Source: Bog-473 sp963787485
GTDB taxonomy: Bacteria > Actinomycetota > Acidimicrobiia > Acidimicrobiales > RAAP-2
Direction of reading: 5' to 3'
Assembly: GCA_963787485.1 (NCBI GenBank)
Contig: CAWBDF010000007.1
Coordinates: 1,329,476 to 1,393,475, forward strand
Length of the DNA: 64,000 nt
Position numbers and translations under genes: made by a program. Of this stretch, positions 44,969-54,549 are shown in pieces. The notes beneath the pieces are model-generated. The model saw only the letters and a list, made by a program, of their open reading frames with translations. It was not told the DNA's origin and ran no database searches. Every line of letters starts with the position of its first letter. The first letter of the stretch is position 1.

Positions 44969-47326
44969 ATGGTGACAGACGTCGACGCAAAAGCTGGAAG
45001 TGGGGCTCGTTTCGTGGGCCAGAGGGTGGCCCGGCGCGAAGACGCCCGGTTCTTAATGGGTCGAGGGTGCTTCGTGGACGACGTCGCCATACCGGGGGCC
45101 CTGCACGTCGCCTTCGCCCGAAGCAACGTGGCGCGCGGCCGAATTCGCTCGGTTGAAACCACGGCGGCCGCGGCCATGCCGGGCGTGAAGGCGGTGTTTG
45201 CCGCCGAAGACTTGAACCATCTCGTGCGGGAGTGGTGGGTCGACCACGAAGGCCCGGAGGGTGCCCATAGGTTGTTCCGCCTGCTGGCCGACGGCGACGT
45301 ACGGTTCGTCGGCCAGCCCATTGCCATGGTCGTCGCCGATTCGCGCTATCTGGCCGAGGACGCGGTGGAGGCCATCGAGGTCGACGTCGATTTCCTGCCA
45401 CCCCTGGTGGACTATGAGGTGGCCCTCGAGGAGGGAGCGCCCGTCGTCCATCCAGAGCTGGGCACGAATCTAGCTTCGACGCAGCCCACTATCGGGAGTC
45501 TGGAGCTGGACCCGGCCCTGGTCTCAGCGCCCGTCGTGCTGACCGAGACCTTTCGCCAGCACCGCTACGCGTGCGTCCCGATGGAGACCCGTGGCATCCT
45601 CGCCAGCTGGGATCCTGCCCGGGAGGAATTGACGGTGTGGATCTCCACCCAGGGGCCTCATGGCGTTCGCAGCCTGTTGTCACGCGCCTTGGGCCTCAAT
45701 GACACCCAGGTCCGGGTGATCATGCCCGACGTGGGCGGTGGGTTCGGGCAGAAGATGAATCCCGCCGGAGAAGAGATCGCCGTGGCGCTGGTTGCCCATC
45801 GCCTCGGCCGACCCGTCAAGTGGATACAGGATCGGCGCGAGAACCTCATGAGCGATGAGCATTCTCGTGAAGAACAGGTCACCGTCACCCTGGCCGCGGA
45901 CGAGGACGGCCGGTTCCTGGCGGCGAAGGCCGAGTTCCTCCAGAGCGCCGGTTCATTTCGCGCAGCCATGAGCGACACGGTTCCCTTCTCCGCCATGTTG
46001 TTTCCGGGGCCGTACCGGATACCCCTCTACGCCGGCTCAGGCAAAAGCACCCATACCAATACGTCGATACGGGGCGGGTACCGCGGGCCATGGATGATCG
46101 AAACCGTCGCACGGGAGCAGATGGTCGATCACATGGCGGCATACCTAGGTATAGACCCCCTGGAGCTGCGAAAGCGCAATGTGATACACGATGAGGAGCT
46201 CCCCTACACCCTGCCGACGGGAATGGTGTACGACCAGATCACCGCGGCGGCCACCCTCGAGCACGCGGCAAAGCTGATCGGCTACGAGCAGCTACGCAAA
46301 CAACAACAAGAGTGGCGCGAACAGGGCCGGCTCTTTGGGATCGGGATCAGCTTGATGGTCGAGCCTTCCTCGATGAGCTTCGGCACCATGTCTACCGAGG
46401 CAGCCATCGTGCGCGTTGGCATAAACGGGCAGGTCGACGTGATCGCCAGCTCCGCCAGCCACGGGCAAGGTCTCGAGACGACCATCGCCCAAGTCGTGGC
46501 CGACGAACTGGGCATCGACATCGGTCAGATTCGAGTGCTCCAGGGTGACACCGACGCGGCACCCGCCGGGGGTGGAACAGGGGGTAGCCGGAGCGCGGTT
46601 CTGACGAGCGGCGCGGCCCGGGAAGCAGCCCAGGCTGTGCGGTCCCAGATAATCGCCATTGTCGCCCACGAGCTGGAGGCGTCGCCCGACGACCTCGAGA
46701 TCGTCGACGGTCGCATCCAGGTCGTGGGCACGTCCACCCGGGGAACAACCTTTGCAGCCGTCGCCCGCAAGGCTTACTCCGAGCCGGCCAGCTTGCCCCC
46801 GGGCCAACCTGCCGGTTTGGAGGCCCAGGCTCGTTATGCCCCGAACTCACCCGTTACCTGGTCGAACGCTTGCCACATCTGCACCTGCGAGGTGGATCCC
46901 GACACCGGAGCGGTCGAGATTCTCCGCTACGTGGTCAGTGAAGACTGCGGAGTAATGATCAACCCCAACGTCGTGGAAGGCCAGATCGCCGGCGGGGTGG
47001 TGCAGGGAATCGGCGGCGTTCTCTATGAGCATCTGAAGTACGACGAGGACGGTAACCCTCTCGCCACCACGTTCGTCGACTATCTCCTACCAACGGCAAC
47101 CGAAGTTCCGGTCATCGAGTACGGACACATCGAGACACCGGCTCCGACCAACTCCGGGGGGCACAAAGGACTGGGTGAGGGCGGGGCAATCGCCGCGCCG
47201 CCGGCCGTGATCAACGCGGTCGCCGATGCTCTTGCTCCGCTGGGCGTGAGGCCGAAAACCCAACCCCTGGCGCCCGCAGTGCTTGTGGCCCTGATAGAAG
47301 CGGCCACTCCTGGACAGGGCTCCTGA
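44969..47326 (+). CDS. Xanthine-dehydrogenase-family molybdopterin-binding subunit (solitary)
   Basis: About 785 aa, CoxL/XdhB-like large subunit binding molybdopterin cytosine dinucleotide. Seen: REDARFLMGRGCFVDDVAIP, VRFVGQPIAMVVADS, the dinucleotide-side VGGGFGQK (residues 255-262), a GGYRGPW loop where CO dehydrogenases carry AYRCSFR, and GLGEGGAIA with the catalytic Glu. The loop rules out a form I CO dehydrogenase. ATG 44969 follows TTTTGGGAGGGACG. The FeS and FAD subunits and maturation genes are not next to it, unusual for this family, so it must use distant partners or be nonfunctional. Likely hydroxylates an aldehyde or N-heterocycle. Confidence 0.88.
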   Translation: MVTDVDAKAGSGARFVGQRVARREDARFLMGRGCFVDDVAIPGALHVAFARSNVARGRIRSVETTAAAAMPGVKAVFAAEDLNHLVREWWVDHEGPEGAHRLFRLLADGDVRFVGQPIAMVVADSRYLAEDAVEAIEVDVDFLPPLVDYEVALEEGAPVVHPELGTNLASTQPTIGSLELDPALVSAPVVLTETFRQHRYACVPMETRGILASWDPAREELTVWISTQGPHGVRSLLSRALGLNDTQVRVIMPDVGGGFGQKMNPAGEEIAVALVAHRLGRPVKWIQDRRENLMSDEHSREEQVTVTLAADEDGRFLAAKAEFLQSAGSFRAAMSDTVPFSAMLFPGPYRIPLYAGSGKSTHTNTSIRGGYRGPWMIETVAREQMVDHMAAYLGIDPLELRKRNVIHDEELPYTLPTGMVYDQITAAATLEHAAKLIGYEQLRKQQQEWREQGRLFGIGISLMVEPSSMSFGTMSTEAAIVRVGINGQVDVIASSASHGQGLETTIAQVVADELGIDIGQIRVLQGDTDAAPAGGGTGGSRSAVLTSGAAREAAQAVRSQIIAIVAHELEASPDDLEIVDGRIQVVGTSTRGTTFAAVARKAYSEPASLPPGQPAGLEAQARYAPNSPVTWSNACHICTCEVDPDTGAVEILRYVVSEDCGVMINPNVVEGQIAGGVVQGIGGVLYEHLKYDEDGNPLATTFVDYLLPTATEVPVIEYGHIETPAPTNSGGHKGLGEGGAIAAPPAVINAVADALAPLGVRPKTQPLAPAVLVALIEAATPGQGS

Positions 47327-47423
47327 GCGAAAGGCTGGCCGAAGGGCTCGGAAATTCTGCGCCGCCGAAGCATCGTCGATAACCGTTCGCTCGTGGAGCC
47401 CAGACTCTTTCTTTGATGATCCT

Positions 47424-47439
47424 GGCCCCGGCCGGGGCC
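47424..47439. repeat. 16-bp perfect palindrome downstream of the molybdopterin gene
   Basis: GGCCCCGGCCGGGGCC. It lies about 100 bp after the stop codon. It could form a short hairpin acting as a terminator, but no T-run follows. Confidence 0.4.
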
Positions 47440-47563
47440 GACGAGGCGCCACAGCGATTTGTCTTGTACGAGGCGGCTGCGTGTCGTTACTGCAGAGAGG
47501 AGGTTCACCGGTCTGGCCCTCCAAGTTGCCAAAGTTGTAGCTTGTATTTGATAGGAGGTCGAA

Positions 47564-48433
47564 ATGGCGAAACTCGAGGTGCGTGATCTCGACGCGCCGT
47601 ACGGCGCCGAGGTCCGGGGTGTTGACCTGACGGTCCCGCCTGACGACGACGTGTGGGCGCTCCTACGGCACACGTTCGACGATCGCGGGCTCCTGTTGTT
47701 CCGAGATCTGGACGTAACCTTCGCAGCCCAGCAGACGATCGTCGATCACCTCCTCGATGCGGAGGACTCGCTTGTCACGATGCCGGAGGAGACGGGAGGC
47801 GGAAACTTCGTTTCGAACCGTATCCCAGATGCCACGAGCGGAACGGGACGCCTCTACTTTCACACGGACGCCATGTGGTCGGACGAGAGGTTCGAGCTCG
47901 TGTCGCTCTACGCCGTCGACGTCGCACCCGATGCCGCGCCAACGTTATTCGCGAGCATGGACGTTGCATGGCGGTCGCTCCCCGCTGACCTGCGCCGCCG
48001 CGTCGAGGGGCTCAACGTGGTGCAGGGAGAGGGCCAGCAGGTCCATGCGGAGCGCACCGGCGAGGATTTCGCGTCGAACGAAGGCGAAGGAGGCCGCAGC
48101 CGAGTGACTCCGATCGTCTGGCGCCATCCGCGCACGGGCCGCGAGCTCCTCTATGTCAGCGAGCAGCAGTCGCGCGCGATCGCCGAGCTGCCAGGTGCAG
48201 AAGGAGAGGAACTGCTCCAGGAGCTGTTCGCCCACCTGTACACCACCGCCAACGTGCTCCACCACCAGTGGTCCGAGCGCGACCTCGCCGCGTGGGACAA
48301 CCTGGCCGTCCAACACGGCCGACCGAACGTCCAGCTCGACAGCCCCACCCGCACGCTGCGCCGGGCGACCGTCCCCCCGCCGTGGCTGTGGCGCTTGGTC
48401 TACGACGCACGGCTCGCTGGGAGCGACCGCTGA
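47564..48433 (+). CDS. TauD/TfdA-like Fe(II)/2-oxoglutarate dioxygenase (paralogue 4)
   Basis: 289 aa. FHTDAMW (HxD), VQHGRPNV (distal His) and RTLRRATV (2-oxoglutarate Arg) are all present. The N-terminus KLEVRDLDAPYGAEVRGVDL aligns with paralogues 1-3. ATG 47564 follows ATAGGAGGTCGAA, a strong ribosome site. GC content looks higher than in paralogue 1, suggesting a different history. No TAGTA-NN-TACTA site was found upstream. Confidence 0.88.
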   Translation: MAKLEVRDLDAPYGAEVRGVDLTVPPDDDVWALLRHTFDDRGLLLFRDLDVTFAAQQTIVDHLLDAEDSLVTMPEETGGGNFVSNRIPDATSGTGRLYFHTDAMWSDERFELVSLYAVDVAPDAAPTLFASMDVAWRSLPADLRRRVEGLNVVQGEGQQVHAERTGEDFASNEGEGGRSRVTPIVWRHPRTGRELLYVSEQQSRAIAELPGAEGEELLQELFAHLYTTANVLHHQWSERDLAAWDNLAVQHGRPNVQLDSPTRTLRRATVPPPWLWRLVYDARLAGSDR

Positions 48434-48678
48434 AGCCTCCCTCCCTGGCAGCGTAGAAGCCGGATGGGGCAGGGGCCGACCGACACGACATTATGGTGGT
48501 AACAAGCTCGTTGGTGGCCGGACCTCCGACAAATCACTCCACTGCTCGGTCGTGCGGGCGATCGGGAATTGGAGAGGCCGCGGGCGCCCGCCGGTGCTCC
48601 ATCGCCGAGTGACCCTGAAGGGTCCAAATTTCGCGACCGCGTCGTCGTCGCCATCGGATCGGGTGGCGTTGCCGGATG

Positions 48679-48867
48679 TCAACGGTCCACGAGTGGAAGA
48701 ACGGGTCGGTGGTCGCCCCCTGGGGGTGGCAGGGCTCGCACACCGGCAAAGAGACGAATCGATTCCACCATTGCGGGAAAGCCGGCATAGCAACCGAGAT
48801 GAACGATTGCCTCACTTATCTCGTGTGCCGTGATTCCTGTGCGAAGCGCGACGCCGAAGTGACCGCG
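48679..48867 (-). pseudogene. Carboxymuconolactone-decarboxylase-like C-terminal fragment
   Basis: RGHFGVALRTGITAHEISEA followed by IVHLGCYAGFPAMVESIRLF resembles the second domain of the protein at 39163 and other CMD proteins. The N-terminal portion is missing because the sequence joins the P450 fragment at 48868. In that reading the junction merges two reading frames into a spurious hybrid. Confidence 0.65.
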
Positions 48868-49179
48868 GAGCTCCATGGCCAGACGGTGAAGGAAGGAAGC
48901 GTCATGCTCTTCCTCCTCGGGTCGGCGAACCGTGACGAGCGGGTGTTCCCCGACAGCGACCGGTTTGACATCCACCGAAAGATCGGCCGCCACCTCGGAT
49001 TCGGCTGCGGGCCCCATTTCTGCCTCGGTGCATCGTTGGCACGACTCGAAGGACGCGTGGGTCTCGACGAAGTCCTCAACCGTTTCCCGGATTGGGAGGT
49101 CGACAGCAACAAGACGGTATTCCGGATGCTCTCGGTCTCTGGACGCGGCTGGGACTCGATGCCCGTCTTTCTAAGGTAG
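48868..49179 (+). pseudogene. Cytochrome P450 C-terminal fragment (repeat copy)
   Basis: The open frame is in register from ELHGQTV to the stop at 49179 and keeps the heme loop, but lacks the first 300 residues and the ExxR helix. It joins a CMD fragment upstream. It cannot fold as a P450. Confidence 0.85.
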
Positions 49180-49209
49180 TTCCTGCCGGTCGCTCTACGA
49201 GGAAGCGGT
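48868..49209. repeat. 342-bp inverted repeat, copy 2 (P450 3' end)
   Basis: Reverse-complement match to 32086-32427. On the plus strand it encodes ELHGQTVKEGSVMLFLLGSA through the heme loop FGCGPHFCLG to MPVFLR, that is the last 104 codons of the P450 at 32116. Confidence 0.92.
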
Positions 49210-49218
49210 GGTGGGTCA

Positions 49219-49317
49219 CTGTCGCCAGATCTCTGGCAGGCGATCGCCTCGTGTCTGGGGATCCTCGTGGTGTTCTTCTTCGTCTCGCTGAATCTCTACC
49301 GCAGGGCCGAGGCATAG
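49219..49317 (+). pseudogene. ABC-2 permease C-terminal fragment
   Basis: LSPDLWQAIASCLGILVVFF then FVSLNLYRRAEA and a stop. This is the last transmembrane helix and basic tail typical of DrrB-like ABC-2 permeases. It lacks a start and other helices and begins at the end of the 342-bp repeat, so recombination probably cut the gene. Confidence 0.5.
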
Positions 49318-49616
49318 CTTGTGAGACGTCCAACTACACCGACCAGCTGCACCGTCGAGCCAAGAGGTCCTACCAGCGGCGGCGGCTGCACTCCTCCGGG
49401 GATCAGTTCGAGGTCAGGGTACGAAGGGTGACCCATAACACGCGGGGGAATCATCCTTTAACACGGTCCCGATCGTCGGGAGGGAGGCTATTCCCACGGA
49501 TAACCTGAGTGGGGCGTGGCACTCTCAGCATCACAGGTCAAGCGAATAGTCGGGCTCCGACGTCGGCTGCACCCCGGTGTCCCGGACCGCTCAGGCGACC
49601 CCGGGCGGCACTCGGG
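49318..49616. other. Gene-poor stretch
   Basis: About 300 bp between the permease scrap and the small gene at 49617. No recognisable feature. Confidence 0.35.
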
Positions 49617-49931
49617 GTGAGAACGACGAGCGAGCACTACAAAGGACCTGTTGAGGTTCGGGCCGACGACGCCCAGCAGTTCGAGGCGGATGTCCATCTA
49701 ACCAAACGCCAACGCGTGGAGGAGACCCAGACGTTGGTCGGCACCGAATCCGTGGTGTTATCGACGACCTGGGATGGTCGGTTCCACGGGCTGGCCAAGG
49801 AGGACCTGCGGAGCCTCCAGGCGGTCGGTGAATTCGAGCTGAGCCTCCCCGGCGATCGTAAGGGTCGAGCCGTGCTGCCCAACGGTCGGGACCTCGCCTA
49901 CCTTCAGGGTCTCGGCGACCCGCCGTTCTGA
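49617..49931 (+). CDS. Small hypothetical protein (DUF4873-like?)
   Basis: About 104 aa from GTG 49617: SEHYKGPVEVRADDAQQFEA, DVHLTKRQRVEETQTL, then TTWDGRFHGLAKEDL and LSLPGDRKGRAVLPNG. The beta-rich pattern with HYKGPV...WDGRFHG resembles small beta-barrel domains such as DUF4873, but I am unsure. The frame opens earlier at 49509 without plausible sequence. No close ribosome site beyond CTCGGG. Confidence 0.5.
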   Translation: MRTTSEHYKGPVEVRADDAQQFEADVHLTKRQRVEETQTLVGTESVVLSTTWDGRFHGLAKEDLRSLQAVGEFELSLPGDRKGRAVLPNGRDLAYLQGLGDPPF

Positions 49932-50079
49932 ACTGGGGCCAACACCTTCATCTCGAGAGGGACCCTGTCCCACTGGGTACGGGCGACAGGTACGCCGGGA
50001 CGGTGGCGTGGCGGGTAGTCGCACCGTGACGCAAACCCGCCGGCCGCCGGCCGAGGGTTCCGTCGAGATCATGTCAGGA

Positions 50080-51300
50080 TCAGTTATGCGGCACCTGGTT
50101 GAACGGTACATCGCGATCGGAGCTTGGTTCACGGGGGAGACCGAGCACGCGTTCGCTGACATTGTTCCGCTGGATTTCCGACGTCCCGCCGGCGATGGTG
50201 GCGCTGCGACTCCTCAGTAGCTGCGTCCCCCACGTTTCGTGTGCCAGGTCGCCTTGTGGCCAGGTCGCCCCGGCCAAGCTGAAACCGAGTTCTGCGCGGC
50301 GTTGAGCGAGAAGATCCGTGCCGAGTTTCAAGAGGCCGCCGTATCCGGAGCCAAGCTTGCCGTTGGCCATTGCCTTCGACAATCGAGCGGAGAGGAGATC
50401 GTGCGTCGCAGAAGCGACGTGGAAGCTGACGACCCGTCGGCGCATGCTCGGATCTTGAGCAATCCGTCGGTCCCTGGCCAGTTCCACCAAGGGCGCAGGG
50501 TCTATCGGGTAGATCTGTTTAGAGCCACCACGGCCGATCCACGAATGCTCTATTGCGAGAAGACCGCGGGCCACCCGCCAACCGTCATTCTCCTCCCCGA
50601 CAAGGTGGGACGCCGGAACGACGACGTCGGTGAAGAATTCCTCACAGAACTCGGACCCACCATTGATCTGTTTTATCCGGCGGATCTCGATTCCCGATGT
50701 GCGTAAGTCAACGATCAGAACGGAAATGCCTTTGTGCTTGGGTACGTCCCACGCGGTGCGAACAGGACAGAGCGCGAAGTCGGACACGTGCGCCCCGGTG
50801 CTCCATGTTTTCTGCCCGTTGACGATGTACGCGTCGCCGTCTCTTGTGGCACTCGTCAAGAGTCCGGCAAGATCTGAGCCACCACTCGGTTCGGAGAGAA
50901 ACTGCAGCCAGATCTTTTTTCCCGCGAGGATGTCAGGCAGGTAGGCAGCCTTCTGCTCGTGAGTCCCAAAGGTCTCCAGTGACGCGCCAATGATGTTGAT
51001 TGACACCCCAAAGTTGTTGGGAGGCATGGGATAACCCGCCGCTTCTTCGAGGAAGACTCGTTCGTGTTCGAGGGTGAGTCCTCGTCCCCCATAGGCCAAG
51101 GGAATGGTAAAGCCGGCGTAGCCGGCGTCAAAGAGCTTCTGCTGTATCTCCCGGCCACTCTCTATTTCGGCTCGTTCTGGGTCGCCAATCCGTGTTGATG
51201 AAGCTAGTTCTGAGATCGATGGGAGGTTGTCGGCGAGCCACGCTCGAGCCTGGAGGCGGTACTCGTGCAGTTCCGGACTCTCTATCGGTTCTTCGGTCAC
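50080..51300 (-). CDS. Acyl-CoA dehydrogenase
   Basis: About 406 aa FAD flavoprotein that alpha,beta-dehydrogenates acyl-CoA thioesters. FTIPLAYGGRGLTLEHERVF, LSEPSGGSDLAGLLTSA, GQKTWSTGAH and the C-terminal AGGTSEIQRNNVSERVLGLP are diagnostic. The catalytic Glu position typical of short-chain enzymes was not located with certainty, as in many FadE-like members of steroid pathways. GTG at 51300 is the likely start. It suggests CoA-ester chemistry in this region, along with the crotonase scrap and the SDR at 21012. Confidence 0.9.
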   Translation of the reverse strand: MTEEPIESPELHEYRLQARAWLADNLPSISELASSTRIGDPERAEIESGREIQQKLFDAGYAGFTIPLAYGGRGLTLEHERVFLEEAAGYPMPPNNFGVSINIIGASLETFGTHEQKAAYLPDILAGKKIWLQFLSEPSGGSDLAGLLTSATRDGDAYIVNGQKTWSTGAHVSDFALCPVRTAWDVPKHKGISVLIVDLRTSGIEIRRIKQINGGSEFCEEFFTDVVVPASHLVGEENDGWRVARGLLAIEHSWIGRGGSKQIYPIDPAPLVELARDRRIAQDPSMRRRVVSFHVASATHDLLSARLSKAMANGKLGSGYGGLLKLGTDLLAQRRAELGFSLAGATWPQGDLAHETWGTQLLRSRSATIAGGTSEIQRNNVSERVLGLPREPSSDRDVPFNQVPHN

Positions 51301-51619
51301 TTGTCTGCGTGGTCCTCCTTCGCCGTCATACGGTCTGGAAATCCAAAGGGCTGGTTTCGAGCTCTTTCACTCGAAGTGTAGTGAGCGCTGGTCCGGCACA
51401 GCTTCTGTACAGGTCAGGTATGGGCGCCGGGAACAGCTGCACACGCCGATGCCAGTTGCTGGGAGGTGTCTGCTCGCAGATGACGGCCGAAGTGGCCGTG
51501 ACATTGGCCTCGGACTGCGACAGGCGCACATAAGGTTCGGCCAGAACCAGGCGGATCATGGATCAGGCTCGTTGTCAAGCATCCTTGACACACCGGACCC
51601 TGGGTCTGACAATGCACCC
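51301..51619. other. Divergent intergenic region
   Basis: About 320 bp between the acyl-CoA dehydrogenase and the small HTH protein. It should contain both promoters. No operator copy was found. Confidence 0.4.
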
Positions 51620-51946
51620 ATGAGTGCTGCGTGGGACAACTGGGAGCGTCTTCGCCAGGGTCCAGATGCCGATCCCCTTGAGGTTCTCAGGGCTCTATCA
51701 GCGTTTCAGAAGTACTTCGCCGCCATCGAGAAGGAAGCGGTGCGGGTCGCTCGATCGCAGAACCGGACCTGGCAAGAGATCGGTGACGCATTGGGACGGA
51801 CTCGACAGGCGGTGTGGCAACAACGAGCGGCTTCACAGGTCGGCGGGTCGAAAGCTCCGGACTGGGAAGCGATCGGTCGGCTTGTTGAGGGTTCGTGGGC
51901 AAAGGCGGCGGAAGTCCGTCACAACATGGGGATGCGGCTCCCGTAA
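51620..51946 (+). CDS. Small HTH-containing protein
   Basis: About 108 aa from ATG 51620. LEVLRALSAFQKYFAAIEKE is a leading helix; TWQEIGDALGRTRQAVWQQR is a sigma-like or Xre-like HTH; IGRLVEGSWAKAAEVRHNMG is a C-terminal helix. The frame is open upstream to 51227 without homology. It may control the divergent acyl-CoA dehydrogenase, but that is inference. Confidence 0.65.
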   Translation: MSAAWDNWERLRQGPDADPLEVLRALSAFQKYFAAIEKEAVRVARSQNRTWQEIGDALGRTRQAVWQQRAASQVGGSKAPDWEAIGRLVEGSWAKAAEVRHNMGMRLP

Positions 51947-52144
51947 TCCTCGGCGCATCACGGCACAGAGGCTCGCCTGGCCTCCCCCGTACAGGCTGGG
52001 GTCGCTTCGGCAGTGGCGGCCCAGATGTTCGTGATCGGCCTCTTGACGACTAACGGAGCGATCAGAAATGCCACTGGGAATGCAATGATTGCCGATCTCT
52101 CAGACGTGAAAACTGCGGAATAAATCTCCCTTCACCCTGCAAGT

Positions 52145-52966
52145 TCAAGTCCCCCGCTGATGACCATTCCTCGTCGAGGGTAACCCGAGCGCTTGCACGA
52201 ATGACTTCCTCGATGCCTGCCACCACCAGAGTCTTCGCTCGTACCGTTTCATCCCACCCATTTCCTCGAGCATCCGAATGAAGTTGGGATTGCCAGCCTC
52301 AACCCGCCGCTGGACGAACGAACCTCCGCTCTCCATCGACACGTCGAGAAGCTCGACCAGGACGTGGCGCTCCGAGGCGTTGAGCCCGTAGCCGTCGGCG
52401 ACGAGCCGAAGGCGAACGGGACGATCCAGGTCCTCGAATCCCCGTCGGCTGGCGCTCAGATCGTCGTCGATGGGCACACACATCCGAGCGAATGCTGCGA
52501 GGTCGAAGAGCGGCCGACCCGGTGCGGCGAAGTCGAAGTCCAAGAGTGCGATGGCTTCGCCATCTCTGAAGACGACGTTCTCTAGGCACACGTCGTTGTG
52601 GCAGATCATGACTCCGCCGCACGGATCAGCCAGTTCGTCGCTCCACTTCCCTGCCATGACAGGGATTCGGGACGATGCCTCGTGAAACGACCGCATTAGG
52701 GCGGCCATCGAGGAGAGTGCCTGGTCCGTCTGCGCCCAAGCTGGGAACGGTGGTACCGCAACGTCCCCTTCGATGAAGAGCAGCCGTTCTCGGCCGTTGG
52801 TTTGAATCTCGACTGGCAGCGAAGCTCCGTCAAACCCAACCGACCTCAGTCCACGCAAGAAGGCGTGCACGGCTTCGGAGTTGGGGTTCGACGGTCGTAG
52901 GACGAAGTCACCCTGCCGGACGACCGTTCCGGCGTTTGCAATCCCACCCGGGAGGATCTCGTCCAT
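52145..52966 (-). CDS. Aminoglycoside-phosphotransferase-like kinase (APH family)
   Basis: 273 aa. MICHNDVCLENVVFRDGEAI matches the HxDxxxxN catalytic loop, and LLDFDFAAPGRPLFDLAAFA holds the metal-binding Asp. The N-lobe FVLRPSNPNSEAVHAFLRGL carries VVRQGDFVLRP. Members phosphorylate aminoglycosides, choline, homoserine and other small molecules; resistance cannot be claimed. ATG at 52966; no clear ribosome site. Flanked by divergent genes without obvious pathway link. Confidence 0.8.
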   Translation of the reverse strand: MDEILPGGIANAGTVVRQGDFVLRPSNPNSEAVHAFLRGLRSVGFDGASLPVEIQTNGRERLLFIEGDVAVPPFPAWAQTDQALSSMAALMRSFHEASSRIPVMAGKWSDELADPCGGVMICHNDVCLENVVFRDGEAIALLDFDFAAPGRPLFDLAAFARMCVPIDDDLSASRRGFEDLDRPVRLRLVADGYGLNASERHVLVELLDVSMESGGSFVQRRVEAGNPNFIRMLEEMGGMKRYERRLWWWQASRKSFVQALGLPSTRNGHQRGT

Positions 52967-53303
52967 TGGATCAGTCTTTCAGGGAGTGTCCCGTACCCAA
53001 TCGGAACGGGGGGCTGGTTGACATGCTGCCACTCGTCGTGGGCACCCGGTGTCGAAGTCAAGCCGGTGCATCCTCCTCTTTCGAGGTTTCATTTGCAAGA
53101 CCGACCATGCTCGGATCTCACAAGGGGCGGAGGCCCCGCGCCTTGATCGCATCAGGGCAGTGGGGCAGGCACAACGGTGGCAGGGGCATGACGGGAATGG
53201 ACTTACGAGAGCAACTCCTCGAGGTCCGCCTGCCCGGGTGTTGCCATCACCTTTTGAACCCAGGTACTTTCGGGTCGTCTCGATCGGGGAGGTTTGAGAG
53301 CGT
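52967..53303. other. Gene-poor stretch
   Basis: About 340 bp upstream of the P450 at 53304. No convincing gene. AGGTACTTTCGG at 53263 resembles one arm of the recurring operator only. Confidence 0.35.
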
Positions 53304-54504
53304 ATGGCGATCACGACTTCGACCGAGGCGTACTGGGACCCGTACGACGAGGCGATGTTCGCCGATCCGTACCCGGCCTACCAGCGCCTTCGAGACGAGG
53401 CCCCGATCTACCGCAACGAACCCCATGACTTCTACGCGGTCAGTCGTTTCGACGACGTCAAGCAGGTGCTCGGCGACCGCGAGCTATTCCTCTCCTGCCG
53501 CGGCGACATCCTCGAGATGGTTCAGAGCGGTGCTGACTACCCGCCCGGAACACTGGTCTTCGAAGAGCCTCCGGAGCACACCATCCATCGCAGGCTGTTG
53601 TCGAGGGTTTTTACGCCGATGCGGATGTTCGAGCTGGAACCGGCGGTGCGCGGATTCTGCCGCAGCCGGTTAGAGAGCCTTGCTCAGCGTGGTCGATTCG
53701 ACTTCGTCACCGACATCGGCGCGCACGTGCCGATGCGCGTGATCGGCATGCTCTTGGGCATCCCCGAGAGCGATCAGGAGGCGATCCGAGATGCCTTCTA
53801 CGACGATATGCGCGCTGACGCTGGAGGACACCACGAGGAGAGCGGGCTACTCAACGGGGACCTGTTCAACGACTACATCGACTGGCGTTACGAACACCCC
53901 TCGGACGATCTGACGACAGCGCTGATCAATGCTGAGTTCGAGGACGAGAAGGGAGCGGTTTGCCGTTTGACTCGGCGCGAGGTGAAGAGCTACGTGACCG
54001 TTCTGGCGGGAGCGGGCAACGAGACCACGAACCTGCTTATCGGCTGGATCGGCAAGCTGCTTGGCGAGCACCCGGACGCGCGACGAGATCTCGTCAACGA
54101 TCGCTCTCTCGTGCCGAACGCCATCGAGGAGATCCTGCGATACGAGGCGAACGTACAGGTCGTCGCGAGGTATGTCGGTCGTGACGTAGAGCTGCACGGC
54201 CAGATCGTTCAGGGAGGGAACGCGATTCTGGCCATCCAGGGTTCAGGGAACCGTGATGAGCGCGTTTTCCCCGACGCCGATCGCTTCGACATCCACCGCA
54301 AGATCGGGCAGCACCTGACTTTCGGGCATGGTCCGCATTTCTGCCTGGGTGCCGCGCTCGGCGCGGGTTGAGGGTCGTGTTGTCCTCGATGAAGTGCTCA
54401 AGTACTTCCCGGATTGGGAGGTCGATCTCGAGAACGCGGAGTTCCTGCCGGTGGCCAAAGGCAACAATCGTGGCTGGGGGAAGATGCCCGTCGTAATCGG
54501 CTGA
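53304..54504 (+). pseudogene. Cytochrome P450, one-base insertion after the heme loop
   Basis: AYWDPYDEAMFADPYPAYQR at the N-terminus, SCRGDILEMVQSG, VIGMLLGIPESDQEA, the I-helix GAGNETTNLL, EEILRYEA (ExxR), PDADRFDIHRKI and the heme loop FGHGPHFCLGAALG. An extra G near 54360 makes the frame stop at 54371. Without it the chain continues ARVEGRVVLDEVLKYFPDWE to GWGKMPVVIG and TGA at 54502. All catalytic motifs precede the break, so it could be a recent pseudogene or an error. Most similar to the P450 at 32116. Confidence 0.8.
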
Positions 54505-54549
54505 CTTCCGCCGAGCAGCGATGGAAGTCTCTGTTCTGCTCTACGCGTC

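Noticed and set aside
44969..47326. Aerobic carbon monoxide dehydrogenase large subunit
   Set aside because: The AYRCSFR loop with the Cys that binds Cu is replaced by GGYRGPW, and CoxM/CoxS genes are missing.
52145..52966. Aminoglycoside resistance gene
   Set aside because: Only the general APH kinase motifs are visible; the family has many non-resistance members and there is no resistance context.
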